Of a DNA stretch of 64,000 nt, positions 42,130-54,544 are shown one piece after another (the stretch's first letter is position 1; each line of letters opens with the position of its first letter). The position numbers were made by a program, and so were the translations under genes. The stretch covers positions 30,560,183 through 30,624,182 of the forward strand of contig CM059560.1 of assembly GCA_030386875.1 (NCBI GenBank), written 5' to 3'. The stretch comes from Morinoia aosen. Taxonomy: Eukaryota > Arthropoda > Malacostraca > Amphipoda > Talitridae. Under the pieces are notes generated by a model. It was not told the origin of the DNA. It searched no databases and was given only the letters and a program-made list of their open reading frames with translations.

Positions 42130-45100
42130 CTGTGGAACACAGTATTTCAGCAATCTTTGTAAACCTTAAAATTGATCTATCTTTTTCAGTATAAGTCCCC
42201 TCAGGGGGATACAACTATTATATCTATGGGAATTAGCGCTCCCAGGGGAAAAATGTGAGGGCCCGAGCTGAGAGTTAGGTAGGCCTTCTTTTTGTTGAAA
42301 TATGTTTTTTGTTATGTTAAGGACCACCTTTTTTTGGTTCACTACTGTCCTGTTTTTCAGCACCTCTGACTTTCTTCTTCAACTTTTATCTTATTTCATG
42401 ATCTTCTTTCCCATCTTACTGTTTCTATGCCCTTTCTGCATAGATTCCTCATTTTCTTATCTCCATACTAAATGGTGCCTTCCTCCTTCCTCCGATACGC
42501 TCTTTTTTGCATCGGTTAGGGAGGCTTAAACTAACTTATAATCTTGTAATCTTTCAGTATAAGTTCATATTCTGCCAGTCCGTTACTGTCGGAGTTGTTC
42601 AGAATTTTTCGTTGCTAGCGAATATGTGGATAGCCTCAATTCTTTGATGTTGAAGTGTAACTTCACCGTTCATTTATTACTTCATACTACTTGTGAGTTG
42701 TGACAAGCAAGTTTTCATCGATTGAATTATCTTCCGCTAATTTTCTTTTTCTAATGAATGACCTAAGTTAAAGTACAAAATTTGAAGATGGATAGAAATA
42801 CATCTTCGTTTTGGGCATTTCATCAGTGTATATAGGCTCCTGTAATAATTTAAAGGCTCCACGCTCTTGTTTGAACTACCACTCTTTTCTAGCTGCCGGA
42901 TCTCAAATTTCAATCTATTCTCCATTGTTCACAATATTGTTTCTAGAAAGTGAGGGAAGCTATGTTTCTAGGCAGAGGGATCGCTAGCTAGGATAGCCAG
43001 GCAGCCATGTACAATAAGCCAGCACTGGATTACCTTGTAGGAGCCGGTGACGTCATTGCCGTCGCGCTGCTCGTTGCGCTGCTGGTAGTTGCCGGTGTCG
43101 GCCGAGGCAACGCGGTAGCCGTACTGCACGGGCTGGCCGCGCGTCTGAGGGCACGAATGAGAGGATGAACTTAGGTGTTTACGCTTTGACTGCGGCAGGT
43201 AACGCTGAAATTTAATATTCAACTCGTATTCAAAGCCAACTGTAGTAAGCAATGTTTAAAAAGCAAACATTATCTGGATCGGGCCTTTACGTAGCTTCGA
43301 TTACGTGTTTATAAAAATAGTTTGTGACTAGTGGTCGGTGATGCAGCATTATGAAAATTCCCTGAGTGACCATCGGTGGCTCACGCCGCAGTCAAAGTGT
43401 TAAAACCATGCTACGTCCGTGTTATGCTTCGCTTCGCAGTGTCGTGTCTCTCAGCTCTGTGAAGGATTGTAATCGCTCTATGCCACTCTTTGTGTGTTTT
43501 TTCAAATAACGCCGAATTATGCCAATAAATTAATGAATCAATTATAATATGAATAAACTAAGGTAGTACAAGAAATAAGCAGTGATATCTAGGGAGTGAT
43601 TAGTAACAAAATTCAGAATTTATTATTTGTCGTCATTTTTCATTTCGAAAACCGATTCATAATACAGTTATTCAGATTTGGAGGTGAAGAGCTGATATTT
43701 CTGGTAAATTTTTCTCTAAAAGGGACGTGGAGTAAATAATATTCTGGAGTCCGTTGCGTTTAGGTTACAAAATTGATTAATCCAACCATTCAGAAAGATG
43801 ATAAATTAATTATCTGTGTAGAATTAAGGCATTGCCTCAAGGACTTGATAAGGGATGAATTACTAGGCCCTGGAAAATTTCTATCGAGGCATTAATTACC
43901 ATCTTTAAAATAAATCATTATATAGCTACACAGCAGAACCTTTGGACAACGAACTGGAAAGGTTTTCCAATTTTACTTCGTTCGCGTAAAAATACCATTC
44001 TCGTCGTCACTAGTCGTTTTCGTTAACGATTCTTAATAGTTTTACAGCATTACGTGTATTTCTTCTCTAAATTAAATTTTGAATGTGTACTAATTACTAA
44101 CTGACGAAATTAATCGCTAGAATCGTCTCAATTAAACTTTCCCCGCATGAATACTCGTAAGGGAAAAGATCACTCGTGTCCGAAGCAACTTATTCAGGTT
44201 ACGTTCCGAAATGGAAAGTCTTAAAAATTACATCGTATTTTACTCCATCATTCATCTTCCGATATATTTTATAGAATATGCTTTCACACGTTATTTTCTG
44301 ATTTAGTGTCCCTATTTTGTTTCCTAGGGAGCAAAGGATATGCAATAGATTTAGGCTAATAAGAATTTCTATGGTATGGGGACTGGCACCTCTAGGAAAG
44401 ATACTGTTAGGTAGTCTGAGCTACCTATGCCTTCGGGACTTTTATCTTTTTTGCCCACTTTGCTTGTTTCGGTTTTCGTTCATTCTTCACTATTTTTTCT
44501 TTATATTTTCTTCCTCTTCCGTCTCAACTTATTGTTTTAATGCTCTGTGTATTCTGTGTGGGAACACACCATGGGCATAGATTCTTTGTTTTCTATAGTC
44601 TATACTAAATGGGCTCTTCATTTTAGTATCTTGAGATCGCCTTTGTTGTGGCTAGGGATTTCTAAACTAATATAATAATCATGATTTTATTTTGTTCACA
44701 ATCTATAAAAGAGCTCAAAAGATGCGCTATCTAAACATCCAAATTTGGAGAACGCTATTTTCAAGAACGCTTTCGTCTTGGCGAGTACTTGGAGAAGTTA
44801 CACTGTACTTAAAATGATTTTCTCCTCTGAAGTTTGTGCCTGCGAGTGTAAAATTGAGGGAAATTTCTTTCTGAAAATAGGGTTCTGTTCCCAGTAATAT
44901 CGTACGTACATTTCGGTTATTTTCTTCACTTTTCCAACTGTTATCTCAACTTTGTAATGAATGGTAGTGTCTTTCTCTTTGGTGGTTTTGGAGATCCAAA
45001 CTGTAATTCAAACTTTCTTACTATTATTCACATTTCAGAATGAGACACTGAGGTCGGAAAAACTGGGCTGCATCGCATTTGAACTGAAGACTTTTCGAGT

Positions 45101-48100
45101 TGGTGTTTTATTAATGTCGACCAATATTTTATTTATTAGGGGTTACAAGCATTAAGCTTAAAGATCAAATGTAAATATGTTAATAAAGGCGTCTTCCTAC
45201 TTATGAAATAATTTGATCGTGTTTAGATGTCGTCTCGTAGCTAGTAAATGGGAATTTCTCCTGTGTATAAAATGGTCTATTTGTGTGTAGAAATTTGTTA
45301 CAATAAATTATTTCTCATTTTGCTATTTTCTTATCCTTCGTATTCCCTACTATCTCTAGTAGAATGAACTGTAGTTGAGTTATGCCGCTGTATATTTTCT
45401 ATCCCCAGAAAGCAGAAACTTTGCTTCAATAAAAGAAAATTTACTCTTTTCTGAAAAATTATTCTTTAAAATTTTGAGTAAAACCTCCTCGTATAACATG
45501 AAGCTTTCAAGTAATCAGCGGTTAGATTTTCAAACGATTTTGGTCTGCGTAGCTGTTCAGTTGGCAGAATAATTTATAAATTTACAAGAGTTCCCTCAAT
45601 GCTTTTTTAGCCAAAAACCTCATTTTGAATTTGAAAACTCAAAATTGAGAGGATTTTGTTCCGAGGACCCTGGCGTCGAGTACCCGAGTAGACTTGAAAA
45701 CACTTGCGCTGACAGCTGTACCGCTACGAAGACGCAAATTGTTTGCATTCCGGCTCAAAGTTTTGAAGTGTAACGTTAGCAAATCTTGCTTCAATGAAGT
45801 TCGAAAACGTACTGCTGAACGTAACTGTATTCTCTCTTGTGCGTGAAACTCTCTCGCTTTTCTTGAAGAGAAATTGATTTGTGATACACAGTGCTAAAAT
45901 TTTTGCTGTCGGGAGGTTAACGATCCTGTACCTTCAGTAGCTTGTATTTTACTGTGGGCCTCTTGATTTTAATGCAATAATGATTCATTGAGAGGTTGAT
46001 TGATCGCATCCTGCTCCATTGATTTTTGTGCCAATTTACGGTCCAGGAAAGTGACAACTAAAGTTTACTAGCCTTGTACCCTATTTGAAGTTAAAATTCA
46101 CTGAATGTCACTTACTAACCGAGAGGAAAAGCTGAAAATGATTCAGAATTTACTGTGCATATATGTAGGCTACTCTAAATAATCTTAATTCTTGCGATAG
46201 AAATGGATCGTTTGCACTTCGCTTTTCTTACCTGATAGTGGATGTCGTTGTCGTACTCGTCTTGATAATCTTCATGGCTGAAGAAATTGTTAGGGTAGTC
46301 GCCATACTCCTCTTGTGTTGGTCCAATCGACTCGTCATAATCCACTCCTGCTTCGTAAAAATCCTCCTGCTGACGTTGGTCCTCTTCTTCGTCAGATGGG
46401 AAATGGGAAAACGGTGATCCTGTTGATGTAGCTATTCCCATATTGTGTGGGGATCGAGGAGGTGAAGGTAGGAATTTTTCTGGCGGAAACGGATTCCGAG
46501 GAATCAGATTTTGTGAGTGAGTCACTGCCACAGGATGAGGAGAGCCTGAGCCTGGAGAAACCAATCCCACCGAGTGAGGGTCAATGCTTACAGGGCGGTG
46601 CAACCCACTGCTTCGAACTCTGTCTTGATGGGTTAACTCACTGCTGTGATATGAAGAGGGACGAGGCGAATTGGGTCGTGGAGTCGAGTGATAAATTGGA
46701 GGTGGTGGCAGAATCGGTACGGGTATCGGTACGAGAGGGGATCTATTATTTGAGCCAATAATTCCTCTTGTTGCACCTGAATGCAAGGTAACCGGCAGTA
46801 ATGGGACAAAAGGTAAGTTTCCAAAAGATGGCTGTATAATTTGCGGCACAGGTGTCCTGCGACTGATGTCTGGCCTTTGAGGGTAAGCTGATATTAACGC
46901 CTTTCCTGAATTACTCTCTGTATTTTCATCTGTTTCCTTCTGTGTTACCTCGTTTATTAAATCCCCATTCGATTGAGACGAGTCGTCGCTGATGTGAGCG
47001 GATGTTTCTCTCGTCTTCTTGGTGGGTCGTAAGAGTAGCCTTAGCTTTCCTGGAGCTGATTTGTTCAACTCTTCATTTTGGTCAATGTCCTCGCCTGTTT
47101 CTTCGTCTTTGAAATATTTTGTTATTCGTAACTCGTCTCCCGATTTTGGTGTAGTTGTTAGTTTTATACGCTTGCTAGGTCTTGTTGGATACCTCGCATT
47201 TACTGGAGCAGGATCATGTAAATCATCGTAAAAGGCGTAGTCTGAAGCTTCGTTCTCGTCGGGCAGGTCAATAATTTCTTTTCGGTTTTCCCTTAAAGAG
47301 CTGTTTGATGTGATGTGGAAATTCTGTTCTACTTTCTTAAATACGGGATGCAACGCTTTCTGGGGATGCTCCGTCGTCGCGTAGTGGTCGTCGTTCTCTT
47401 GGTCAAGTTTTCCGTCAACTACTTCAATTGGCTTCAGGGTCCCGCGGTGTCTATCAACTTCTAAGGTCCTCAATCTGTCAGAGAATATTAGTGTAATATT
47501 ACTTATTTATTAGAGCAAGTCACTTGAGTCAATTCATCATTTTTTAAAACATCAATAAACTGACTTTTTCCAACTTTGCATCATAGTGTGACGGAAATGC
47601 TGAAGCTCTTAAACACTCGAGGTCTTATTAGCCTAAGTAGTCCTGTGAGGTAGATTGGTAACATGGCGATTTTATCTCATGCACTCTTGATATCGAGTGT
47701 AATGTAACTGTGTTGACCCTCGCTTCAAATCCCTGGAAAATGTACTAAGCATGTTTCTCTCGCTAATGCAAAAATACAATAACTGCATGCAACGATAGGA
47801 AACTGTAAGCATCAGGGTCGTTATGGGAGTTCAATTGTAAAGGCAGTATTCATTTTTGAGTTTGTTTGCGTAACTTACAGGTTCAGCAACTATGTAGAAA
47901 TCAGTTGGCATTTTCCGATTTGACTACTGAATATGAGTCAAAACTCTAGCTAGCATTCGATTTTACATTTTTGTAATTCTGTTGCACTTTGATGGAAACA
48001 ACATAAATGAGCTCTAAACATTTTTCAATGCTGGTTATCCAGTTTCAATTTTTTTCAAGCTCAATGGTTTTTTCTATAAACAGTACTCACCTTCCTTCGT

Positions 48101-50833
48101 GTTCTTCTTTCGTTGTTGAGTCTCGGGGAATCGGCTCATTTACCTGAAAAATTAGTAATTAGGTAAATTCTAATTCTCTTCAGAATGCGTCAACACCTGT
48201 ATGCAAAAGAGAAAATCACTACGGTTTGTGATCCAGTGAAACGTGAGTTCTGAGTTGCTCGAAAAAAATTCTCGAGTAATAAGTATTTTTATGAAAATAA
48301 TCTTTCTCTGTATTTATATGAAAATATTTTTCTTCTGAAGTTTATAAGTAGTTCGATGAATGAACTGGTAAAAGGGAGAAAACGCAATTACCGTGGGTTA
48401 AAATATGAAAAAGTAGAAATATTCATCTCTGACAAGGGAGGAAAAATGTATAATCCTTCATTGCCTAAACAACGCTGTCCTGTATACGCATCAAGATAAG
48501 AAGTTGAAAATTTATCAATTCATTTCAATTGGTAATGTTTGAAGAAATTCTTATTTTAAAGGTCACTGATATAAAACAACTTCCTCCTCACGAACGAAAT
48601 AATTATCTTCCAGAGACATGGAGCAATAAAATTTTACAACATGGGAGTTTTTCAGCGCGTACTCTGGGAACGGAACAGGCCGACTCTTCAGGGGAACTTG
48701 CAAGGTGATACTGTGAACACATCTCCCTCTTATCACGTTAACTGCGATGGGTCAAACGGAAGTTCAATATTCAGTTCAAATTTAATGTAAATTTTAGTAA
48801 TCAACTTTAAAAATAGGCTTTTATTTAGCTTTCATTAAGTATTTATAAAAAATGAGTTAGTGAATACGGGTGGGTTAGCAGCACAATGAAAATCACCTAA
48901 GTGACCATCGGTGGGTCACTTCACAGGAAATGTCGTAATGGACGTTACTTTATTTAGTTATATGCTTCCCTCAGCGGCATGGGAAAAGTAGCATTATTCA
49001 AATAGTGTACGTTGTATTCTCATGGAAATTTCCTCCGCAGAAAAACTTTTTTCCTGTGCTGGTTTATGGAACAAAATTGTTGCAGTTTTTATGATTTGCA
49101 AAGTGTAATTGTTATTCTTCTCAATTTGCCATAGAAACTACTTGAAATTAGCTGAAGTTCATTCTGTAACTCAACAATTGAAATGCAACTATAACTTATT
49201 TAACACGTTCCCCGCGTATTGGGCCACGTGCGTACCGACAGGTAAATTGCCCATTTACGTGCCTGTATAAATGCACGATATTTTATGTTTCGGGACACTT
49301 TTTTAAAATATCTGTTATCAAACGAGGTTAAATGTTATCGTGCAATTATATTTTTCATATTCATTTGGAAAAATTAAAATTTCTTAAAACTGGAAAATCG
49401 ATTTCCCTATTCTGCTTATTACAACCTATCCAAACCAACCGTTGACAGCCGCGGAAACGCAGTGAACGTGTTAAAAATATCTGGACGGTCAGTTAGCTCA
49501 TATTGTTTTACATCAGTTTTACCGTTTGTTCTCTGACGCGCTGCCGTTGCCTCAGCCTCCGACGTTTCTGACGAATATTTTTCCTCATCTCCTCCGTGAG
49601 GCGCTTGCGGTGTCTCCTTTTGCTCCGTCGGATCTCGGATTCAGACACTCGGAGTTCCTCCGGCTCCGTCTCGGTAGCGGCCGTATCAGTGTTATTTTCG
49701 TCGGAAATTTTGCCGTCCTCCAAAAAGGTACGCTCGGTGACGTCTGTTCTTTGGCGATGTCTATTTCTAGATGACAATTTCTGAATTGTCGCCAAGCTTC
49801 CTTGTTTCGCGGAGGCATCTTTGATGGGGAGTTTAGAAAGCGTCCCTGATTCAATTATGTTTATCAAAGTGTCAGCGTCCTTACGATTGCTATATTCAGA
49901 ATTGTCCTCGTTTGGATCGTTTACTGAGGCTACGTCAGTTAATATCGACCTCAGTGCGTCGTCTTCGGTTGAATTACCCGAAGTCGTAGATTTATTTTTT
50001 AAAGGGCGCTCATGTTCTAATAACTTCGGAAAGAGCGCATTTATTTTTTGGTCGGATATCGAAACATTTTGTGATATGTTCAGTACGTTGCCGTTTGGAC
50101 GCGCTTCAACTGGTTGGGCCGAAAGTTTTTCATAGAAGTCATCAATTATCCTGTCTAACGTTGTTGAATCGTGTGACCTACGTTGTGCAGCTGAGCTTTC
50201 TTCTGCAGGTGCGGAAGAATTTATTCGATTGTTTAAATTCGCTCTTGGAAGTTTATCATATCCTTCGGTTTTGCTTGCATCTGTTTCGTCAGATTGTGAT
50301 GTTGAAGAGCTCACAGGTTTTAAATCGTATCTAGATAAGACGTTTTCCAAATTTTCATTTGTTTCGTTGATCTGCGTAGACGTTGTTTGGACTCTTTGTA
50401 CTTTCCTCCAAGGCTTCGGTCTCCGATTTGAATTTCTCAATCTGAATCTTTTTCTTTCTGACTCGTTTCGTGAGGCAGTTAAGCTTTCCTCTTGAGGTAG
50501 AACTTCATCCGAACTACGTGTTGACTGATAGGTTAGATTTACATCAGTTGTGTTACTTCGTACATCATTTCCTGTGGGACTGGACACGACCGTTCCGTTT
50601 TGTGCACTATCCTCGACGACATCTTCATTTCGCTCCCGTTCAAGAGCAGCCAGCTGAGTTTGGAGATGAAAGCTGCTTTCCTGCGGACTGAACTCAGGTC
50701 TTGCTCTGTTTTGCAAGCGCCGGTGCGACCTCGCCGCGCTCGCCACCAGCCCGTAAACCACCTCCGGGTCGTAGCTGCCTGATGGGCTGCGCACCTCTGC
50801 TGACGAAGCATCTGCTGCCCAGGTGCAAGTTAC
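39922..50833 (-). CDS. very large RR-type cuticular protein gene (5 exons found, 5' exon missing)
   Basis: This is a structural cuticle protein predicted to bind chitin outside the cell. The exons, 5' to 3', are 50833-49523, 48143-48091, 47474-46232, 43144-43034 and 42129-39922. All junctions are GT-AG and every phase agrees, giving 1,641 residues before the missing first exon. The Rebers-Riddiford domain is encoded across the last two exons and includes YGYRVASADTGNY, DGNDVTGSY and LPDGRIQTVRYVADAEGF. It is flanked by an approximately 870-residue Ser/Thr/Asn/Glu-rich arm upstream and an approximately 700-residue Pro/Thr/Ser/His-rich arm downstream. Most RR proteins have 100-400 residues. The N-terminal arm ends in a basic block with RSKR and RHRKR, possible convertase sites. 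The first exon found starts VTCTWAADASSAEV, so the signal peptide must lie upstream. No gene symbol can be given. Confidence 0.85.
42180..42545 (+). repeat. dispersed repeat family 1, copy 3 (longest left end)
   Basis: It begins CCCCTCAGGGGGATACAACT, contains GAATTAGCGCTCCCAGGGG, GAGAGTTAGGTAGGCCTTC and ACTAAATGGTGCCTTCCTCC, and ends GTTAGGGAGGCTTAAACTAA. The start is shared with 63890-64000 and the middle and end with 52525-52985. It lies in the last intron of the cuticle gene. Confidence 0.7.
43034..43144 (-). CDS. cuticle gene exon: first half of RR chitin-binding domain
   Basis: This exon has 37 codons, phase 0 at both ends (acceptor GCCCTCAG, donor GTAATC). It encodes the aromatic and Gly-rich first half of the RR consensus and is markedly GC-rich against its surroundings. 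Confidence 0.93.
43265..43400 (+). repeat. dispersed repeat family 2, copy 2
   Basis: This contains GTGACCATCGGTGGCTCAC preceded by the AT-rich body seen in the copy at 48735. Confidence 0.55.
44310..44690 (+). repeat. dispersed repeat family 1, copy 4
   Basis: It carries GGGGACTGGCACC, GGGAACACACC, GGGCATAGATTC, ACTAAATGGGCTCTTC and a TAATAATAAT-like tail. It is intronic in the cuticle gene. Confidence 0.55.
44691..46231. other. cuticle gene intron, no further feature
   Basis: AT-rich intronic DNA. No coding exon with matching phase and no element with visible ends were found. Confidence 0.5.
46232..47474 (-). CDS. cuticle gene exon: acidic/Pro-rich linker
   Basis: Acceptor CTCTGACAG, donor GTAAGA. 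The exon holds 414 codons plus one base that completes an Arg codon with the previous exon. The sequence is low-complexity: a charged first half, a Pro/Ser/His-rich middle and a very acidic Tyr/Asp/Glu-rich end (SHEDYQDEYDND). That end leads directly into the RR domain. Confidence 0.88.
48091..48143 (-). CDS. cuticle gene 53-nt exon
   Basis: Acceptor TTTTTCAG, donor GTGAGT. It encodes VNEPIPRDSTTKEEHEG plus two bases of an Arg codon. It is the only exon that converts the phase 0 end of the upstream exon to the phase 2 start of the next, which supports it strongly despite its size. Confidence 0.82.
48735..48925 (+). repeat. dispersed repeat family 2, copy 3
   Basis: GCGATGGGTCAAACGGAAGT leads through an AT-rich body to GTGACCATCGGTGGGTCACT. 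Confidence 0.6.
49200..49474. mobile_element. TTAA-flanked MITE (second piggyBac-like family)
   Basis: This 275-bp element has TTAA at both borders and inverted ends CACGTTCCCCGCG / CACGTTCACTGCG. It sits in an intron 49 nt from the 3' end of the large first exon and has no coding capacity. Confidence 0.8.
49523..50833 (-). CDS. cuticle gene exon: N-terminal disordered arm with basic block
   Basis: Acceptor CTCTTGCAG, phase 0; 437 codons; proposed donor GTAAAA after 49523. The start VTCTWAADASSAEV looks like sequence around a signal-peptide cleavage region. The body is rich in Ser, Asn, Asp, Glu and Arg. The last 50 residues are strongly basic (RRSKRRHRKR, then RQKRRRLRQRQR). The weak donor is the least certain junction of the gene. 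Confidence 0.82.
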
Positions 50834-52239
50834 CTGCAAGAGTAGAAAAAATTAAAGTCAGGCTGGACACCGATAATTAAAGAGCTATGTCTGTGACTTC
50901 ACAGTGGATGTACGGAGACTGATTGAACGAATATATGAAATGACTGCTTCAGGTGGTTGGGATGGGTTTGTTTTTCATAGCGTGATGGAAATAATAATCC
51001 AGCGATTCGAACGAAAATTTGGTTTATCCCATTACAGAGTTACTTGATTACGTGAGTAGAAAATTTTCAGAACAAATGAACTTATTACTGCTAATTAGCT
51101 ACTCGTCTTCTTTATAGAGGGTTCGTTTGAGACATTCTTGATACGAGTTACCTCAATGAGTGCGGAATGAATAGTAAAAATAAAGTGGAAGGTGTAGCTT
51201 TTGTGAGAACGAAGCTCATTAACGAGTTTTTAAGTTGAAACAGATCTAATTAAACATAAATAGCTGTATATAAAATAAACGCAAATGCTCTCACTGTTGA
51301 ATGATATAAATCTTTACTTTGAATTACAAATTAAATTTTTATTCTGTAAATTTAGATCAGAACATTCAATAAAAAAAAAACACTTTATTCATGAAATGGA
51401 GTCATTGCTCGGGACCTTGTTCAGTCCAGTCGCAATCAAGCTGAATAATGTAACGATCTAGATTTGAGATACCATGTGAGGGAAATAGTCTCGCATTCAA
51501 AGTAAGTGTACCTGTCGAGGAAAAGTCCAAGCTAAGAAATTTGTATATTAGCTTGCTATATAAAATAATTCAATTACGTCATCGAGAAGTTTATTAAAAG
51601 TTACGGAAGAGACAGTCTAAATTTCCATCTGTCTGAGCACAACAAAAAGTTTTGACTAATAGTGAAATGTTGAGCGAAGGACTCGAATTTTCTACAGTAC
51701 GTTTTGAAAGCTCGTCCATAAAACGTAAAAAAACTTGAATAACTGAAGCTAAATAATGGATGCTGTAAAGATCGATAGTGAAACTGTGTGTATAAAAAAT
51801 TAACGTATTATACTGCGTGATAAAAATTCATAAATTACTTTAATAATGAAGGGCAGCGTTGGCAGAAAGGCATGTCTGCAAGGCAACCGCGCAGCATTGT
51901 CTTTCATTTCCTGAAAACGAACTCTACGAAGCGTTTTAATCTGAAAAGGAATCTGAAATCTTTAATCTGAAAAGTTATAAGTTACGCGAAATGTGAATGC
52001 TATGATATCGTACTCAATCCCTGCCAGTGTAAATGTCGTGGCGCTTTTGAGTTTAGCGGTGTCCTGTCTTCATGTTATCTTTTACTATTTACAAGAATTA
52101 TTATTTAACGTAAGCTACAGCAGGTTTCAATGTAGCGGATTTTGATGTATGGAAGACCAATTTGCAACCTTGGCGTATCGAATTTGATTTCCTGTGCAGC
52201 ATGGCTGAGGAATAAGGGCTGGCGAAAGTGCCCTGGAGA
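50834..52239. other. upstream of cuticle exon, no gene found
   Basis: I searched for a minus-strand signal-peptide exon ending in phase 0 at a GT donor and found none. The sequence is AT-rich without visible repeats. Confidence 0.5.
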
Positions 52240-52500
52240 AACCGTATTCGTGATACTAAGGATGACCGCTGGTGCTGAGATAGTCCCTTAGTGACCCCCC
52301 GTGCGCTGGAAGTTGCGACGCCTTTTTGGCTTACGTCACTGCACTGATACTCGCAGCCGCAGCTGCGTGCAACACCTCACTTCTCCGCCGTGGGTGAAAC
52401 GCTCAAGGTCGGAGCGCCTCGATCGTTCATCTGATGGCTGATGGAGAGCAGGCGCGCTTGCAGAGAGTGCCGCACCTTAAAATGAGCTCTTCCTTAGTTT
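52240..52500. other. GC-rich island with repeat family 2 remnant
   Basis: This is an island of high GC content in AT-rich DNA, starting with a decayed GTGACCCCCCGTGCG motif. On the minus strand an initiator-like TATCAGTGC and a donor-like GTAAGC occur near 52330-52350, so it may be a promoter region for the cuticle gene. That is speculation. Confidence 0.3.
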
Positions 52501-52524
52501 TTTGGCCTTTCATAATACGTTTGC

Positions 52525-52985
52525 TAGTCCCGAGCTGAGGGTTAGGTAGGCCTTCTTTTTGTTGTTATAAAATGTTTTTGTTTTGTTTGCTGAGGGCCAT
52601 TTTTTCTCGGTTCACTGCTGTCCTGTTTTTCAGCACCTCTTAAATTTCTTGATTAACTTTTCTGTTGTTTCATGGGTGGCAAAAAAATCTGGAACAAGCT
52701 CATCTTGTTCCTTCTTTTTTTTACTTTTTCTAAGCGCAGATGTTTAGCGGGAACACACCTTGTGCGTAGATTCCGCGTACTCTTGACGCCATCCTAAATG
52801 GTACCTTCATTCTTCCCCTCTGTGCATAGATTCCACGTTCCCTCAACTCCATACTAAATGGTGCCTTCCTCTTTCCTCTCTTGGAACATCTTTGTCGTGG
52901 TTAAGGGAGGCTAAAAGTTTCTTATTTAATAATAATAATAATTCTTCCCCTCTCTGGAACAACTTTAGTGCGGTTAGGGAGGCTT
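52525..52985 (+). repeat. dispersed repeat family 1, copy 5
   Basis: It begins GAGCTGAGGGTTAGGTAGGC and holds two tandem versions of the GCATAGATTCC...ACTAAATGGT segment. It then has GGGAGGCTTAAA followed by an (AAT) microsatellite tail, as in retroposed SINE-like elements. Confidence 0.65.
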
Positions 52986-53228
52986 AAACCTTTAACGCCA
53001 GCATTTTTCTTTTCATATTACCGTAAATATAACCCCCATCATTAGACTAACTCTGGCATCAGGTAGTGATGCTAGAGTAAGGCATCGTTAGAATGAGGAA
53101 GGAGTTGCCACTCGGCAGTGAACTCCAAAGAACACACAGGGGAACAAATTTAACGAGAGCTACAATACATATATTAAGGGTCTTTTCAAATGTGAACTAA
53201 AAAGTCCTCCGGGGAGTTAAAGGGTTAA
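52984..53228. mobile_element. TTAA-flanked MITE (piggyBac-like), copy 2
   Basis: This is a diverged, inverted relative of 28728-28959 with ends ACCTTTAACG and TTAAAGGG and TTAA at each border. It abuts the tail of repeat family 1. Confidence 0.6.
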
Positions 53229-54332
53229 ACTAACATCTAATCTAATACGTTTGCTTTATTGATATTTTATTGTTGTTAATGTACAGTATTTTTCACTTCG
53301 TGTTCCAAAAGTACAAATAATTTGTTCATTGCATGGAACGGTGTCTCTCCAGCTCGGAGTTCTGGCTTTTCGTCTTTATCAAAATGCTTACAGGTGAGGC
53401 AGGAATGACGGTTTTTTTCGTTTCTTCAATGTAATCACGATTGCAGTAAGGCACTAATTGTACGTTACACACGTGCAATTAATATGATACGCTTCTTTTG
53501 CAAATTTTAGTTCACGAAAGCTGTAAGCTGAAGAAATCGACAGCAATTTTTACTTTTTATCTTGGCAAATTATTGATATTTTAAACAAGTGAAGTGAAGT
53601 TGTATGAACAGATTTTCAGTTCGTGCTCGGAAAAGGAATATTTTGCAAGGAATTGTGTAGCATTTGTGTTTGTACAATTTGGCAAAAAATTAACGAGTCC
53701 TTTCCTGAACAACTCACGAACTCATTTATAAATTTATAAGCTATCAATTTCTCCCCACAGCGTACAGGTATTGTGCACGCAATTTGAAACAACTTGTACA
53801 TTAGCTTGTCTGTCGCATTTGAGTAGCACGAATCATTCTATTTCATACGTGCCGCATTTACCATTTAAAAACTTATACATCAAACGTGACGGAACAGCGC
53901 ACACAATTCAAGTTCCTAAGAGTTGCTTGAAATGGTTCACAAGCAATACGGAAACGTTAAGGAAGCTCCGTGTCACCGCGATGTTGCAGGACACGAGGAA
54001 GTGCAGACATCTCGTGAAGCGTCCGATGCTTGCGTGTGGAGATGTTGCTCCGGTTGCTATTGCTATGATGATCTATTTCTTACGCGTTTGTGTGCGCACG
54101 CGAGGCTCCCTGAGTTTCGTTCCTTTGCTCGTCGCTACGAAAAAGGGCACTGGTTGGTCAGAAGGTTTTGTTATATTTTTCAAGAGATGGGCATCATGTT
54201 GGAATTAATTTATGGTGCAATTTATATTCTACTTAACGTCATTTCTTCTCGATGGTTATGGAATGCGCTAGATATGATTATTTATGTTCAGTATGCTTGA
54301 AGAATTGGAAATAATTTGCTCACATATTTGTC

Positions 54333-54370
<38 letters not shown>

Positions 54371-54540
54371 TTCGCAACGTCGAAACGTCGCATTTATAGA
54401 CGGACAAAGATTAGCATTTTCTAGATACTGTTGTTTAGTACGAAATCAGCAGTTTTACTCTAATTTTATCACTGGAAGAATTGAAACAATTTCTTAGGTT
54501 GAGATAGTAGGTTCAAGTTCTTCTTTGGGGGTGCGCTGAT
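53229..54540. other. no recognisable gene; (GAT)n microsatellite at 54334-54370
   Basis: Open frames at 53771-54208 and 53923-54300 have no recognisable domain. A GAT run of about 12 units is clear. No element ends were found. Confidence 0.5.
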
Positions 54541-54544
54541 ATGA

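Noticed and set aside
52021..52240. Minus-strand signal-peptide exon for the cuticle gene
   Set aside because: The ATG-initiated frames here hit stops within a few codons or encode hydrophilic sequence, and no donor leaves phase 0.
53771..54300. Overlapping 125- and 145-codon open frames
   Set aside because: They are two frames over the same DNA with no recognisable motif; likely chance.
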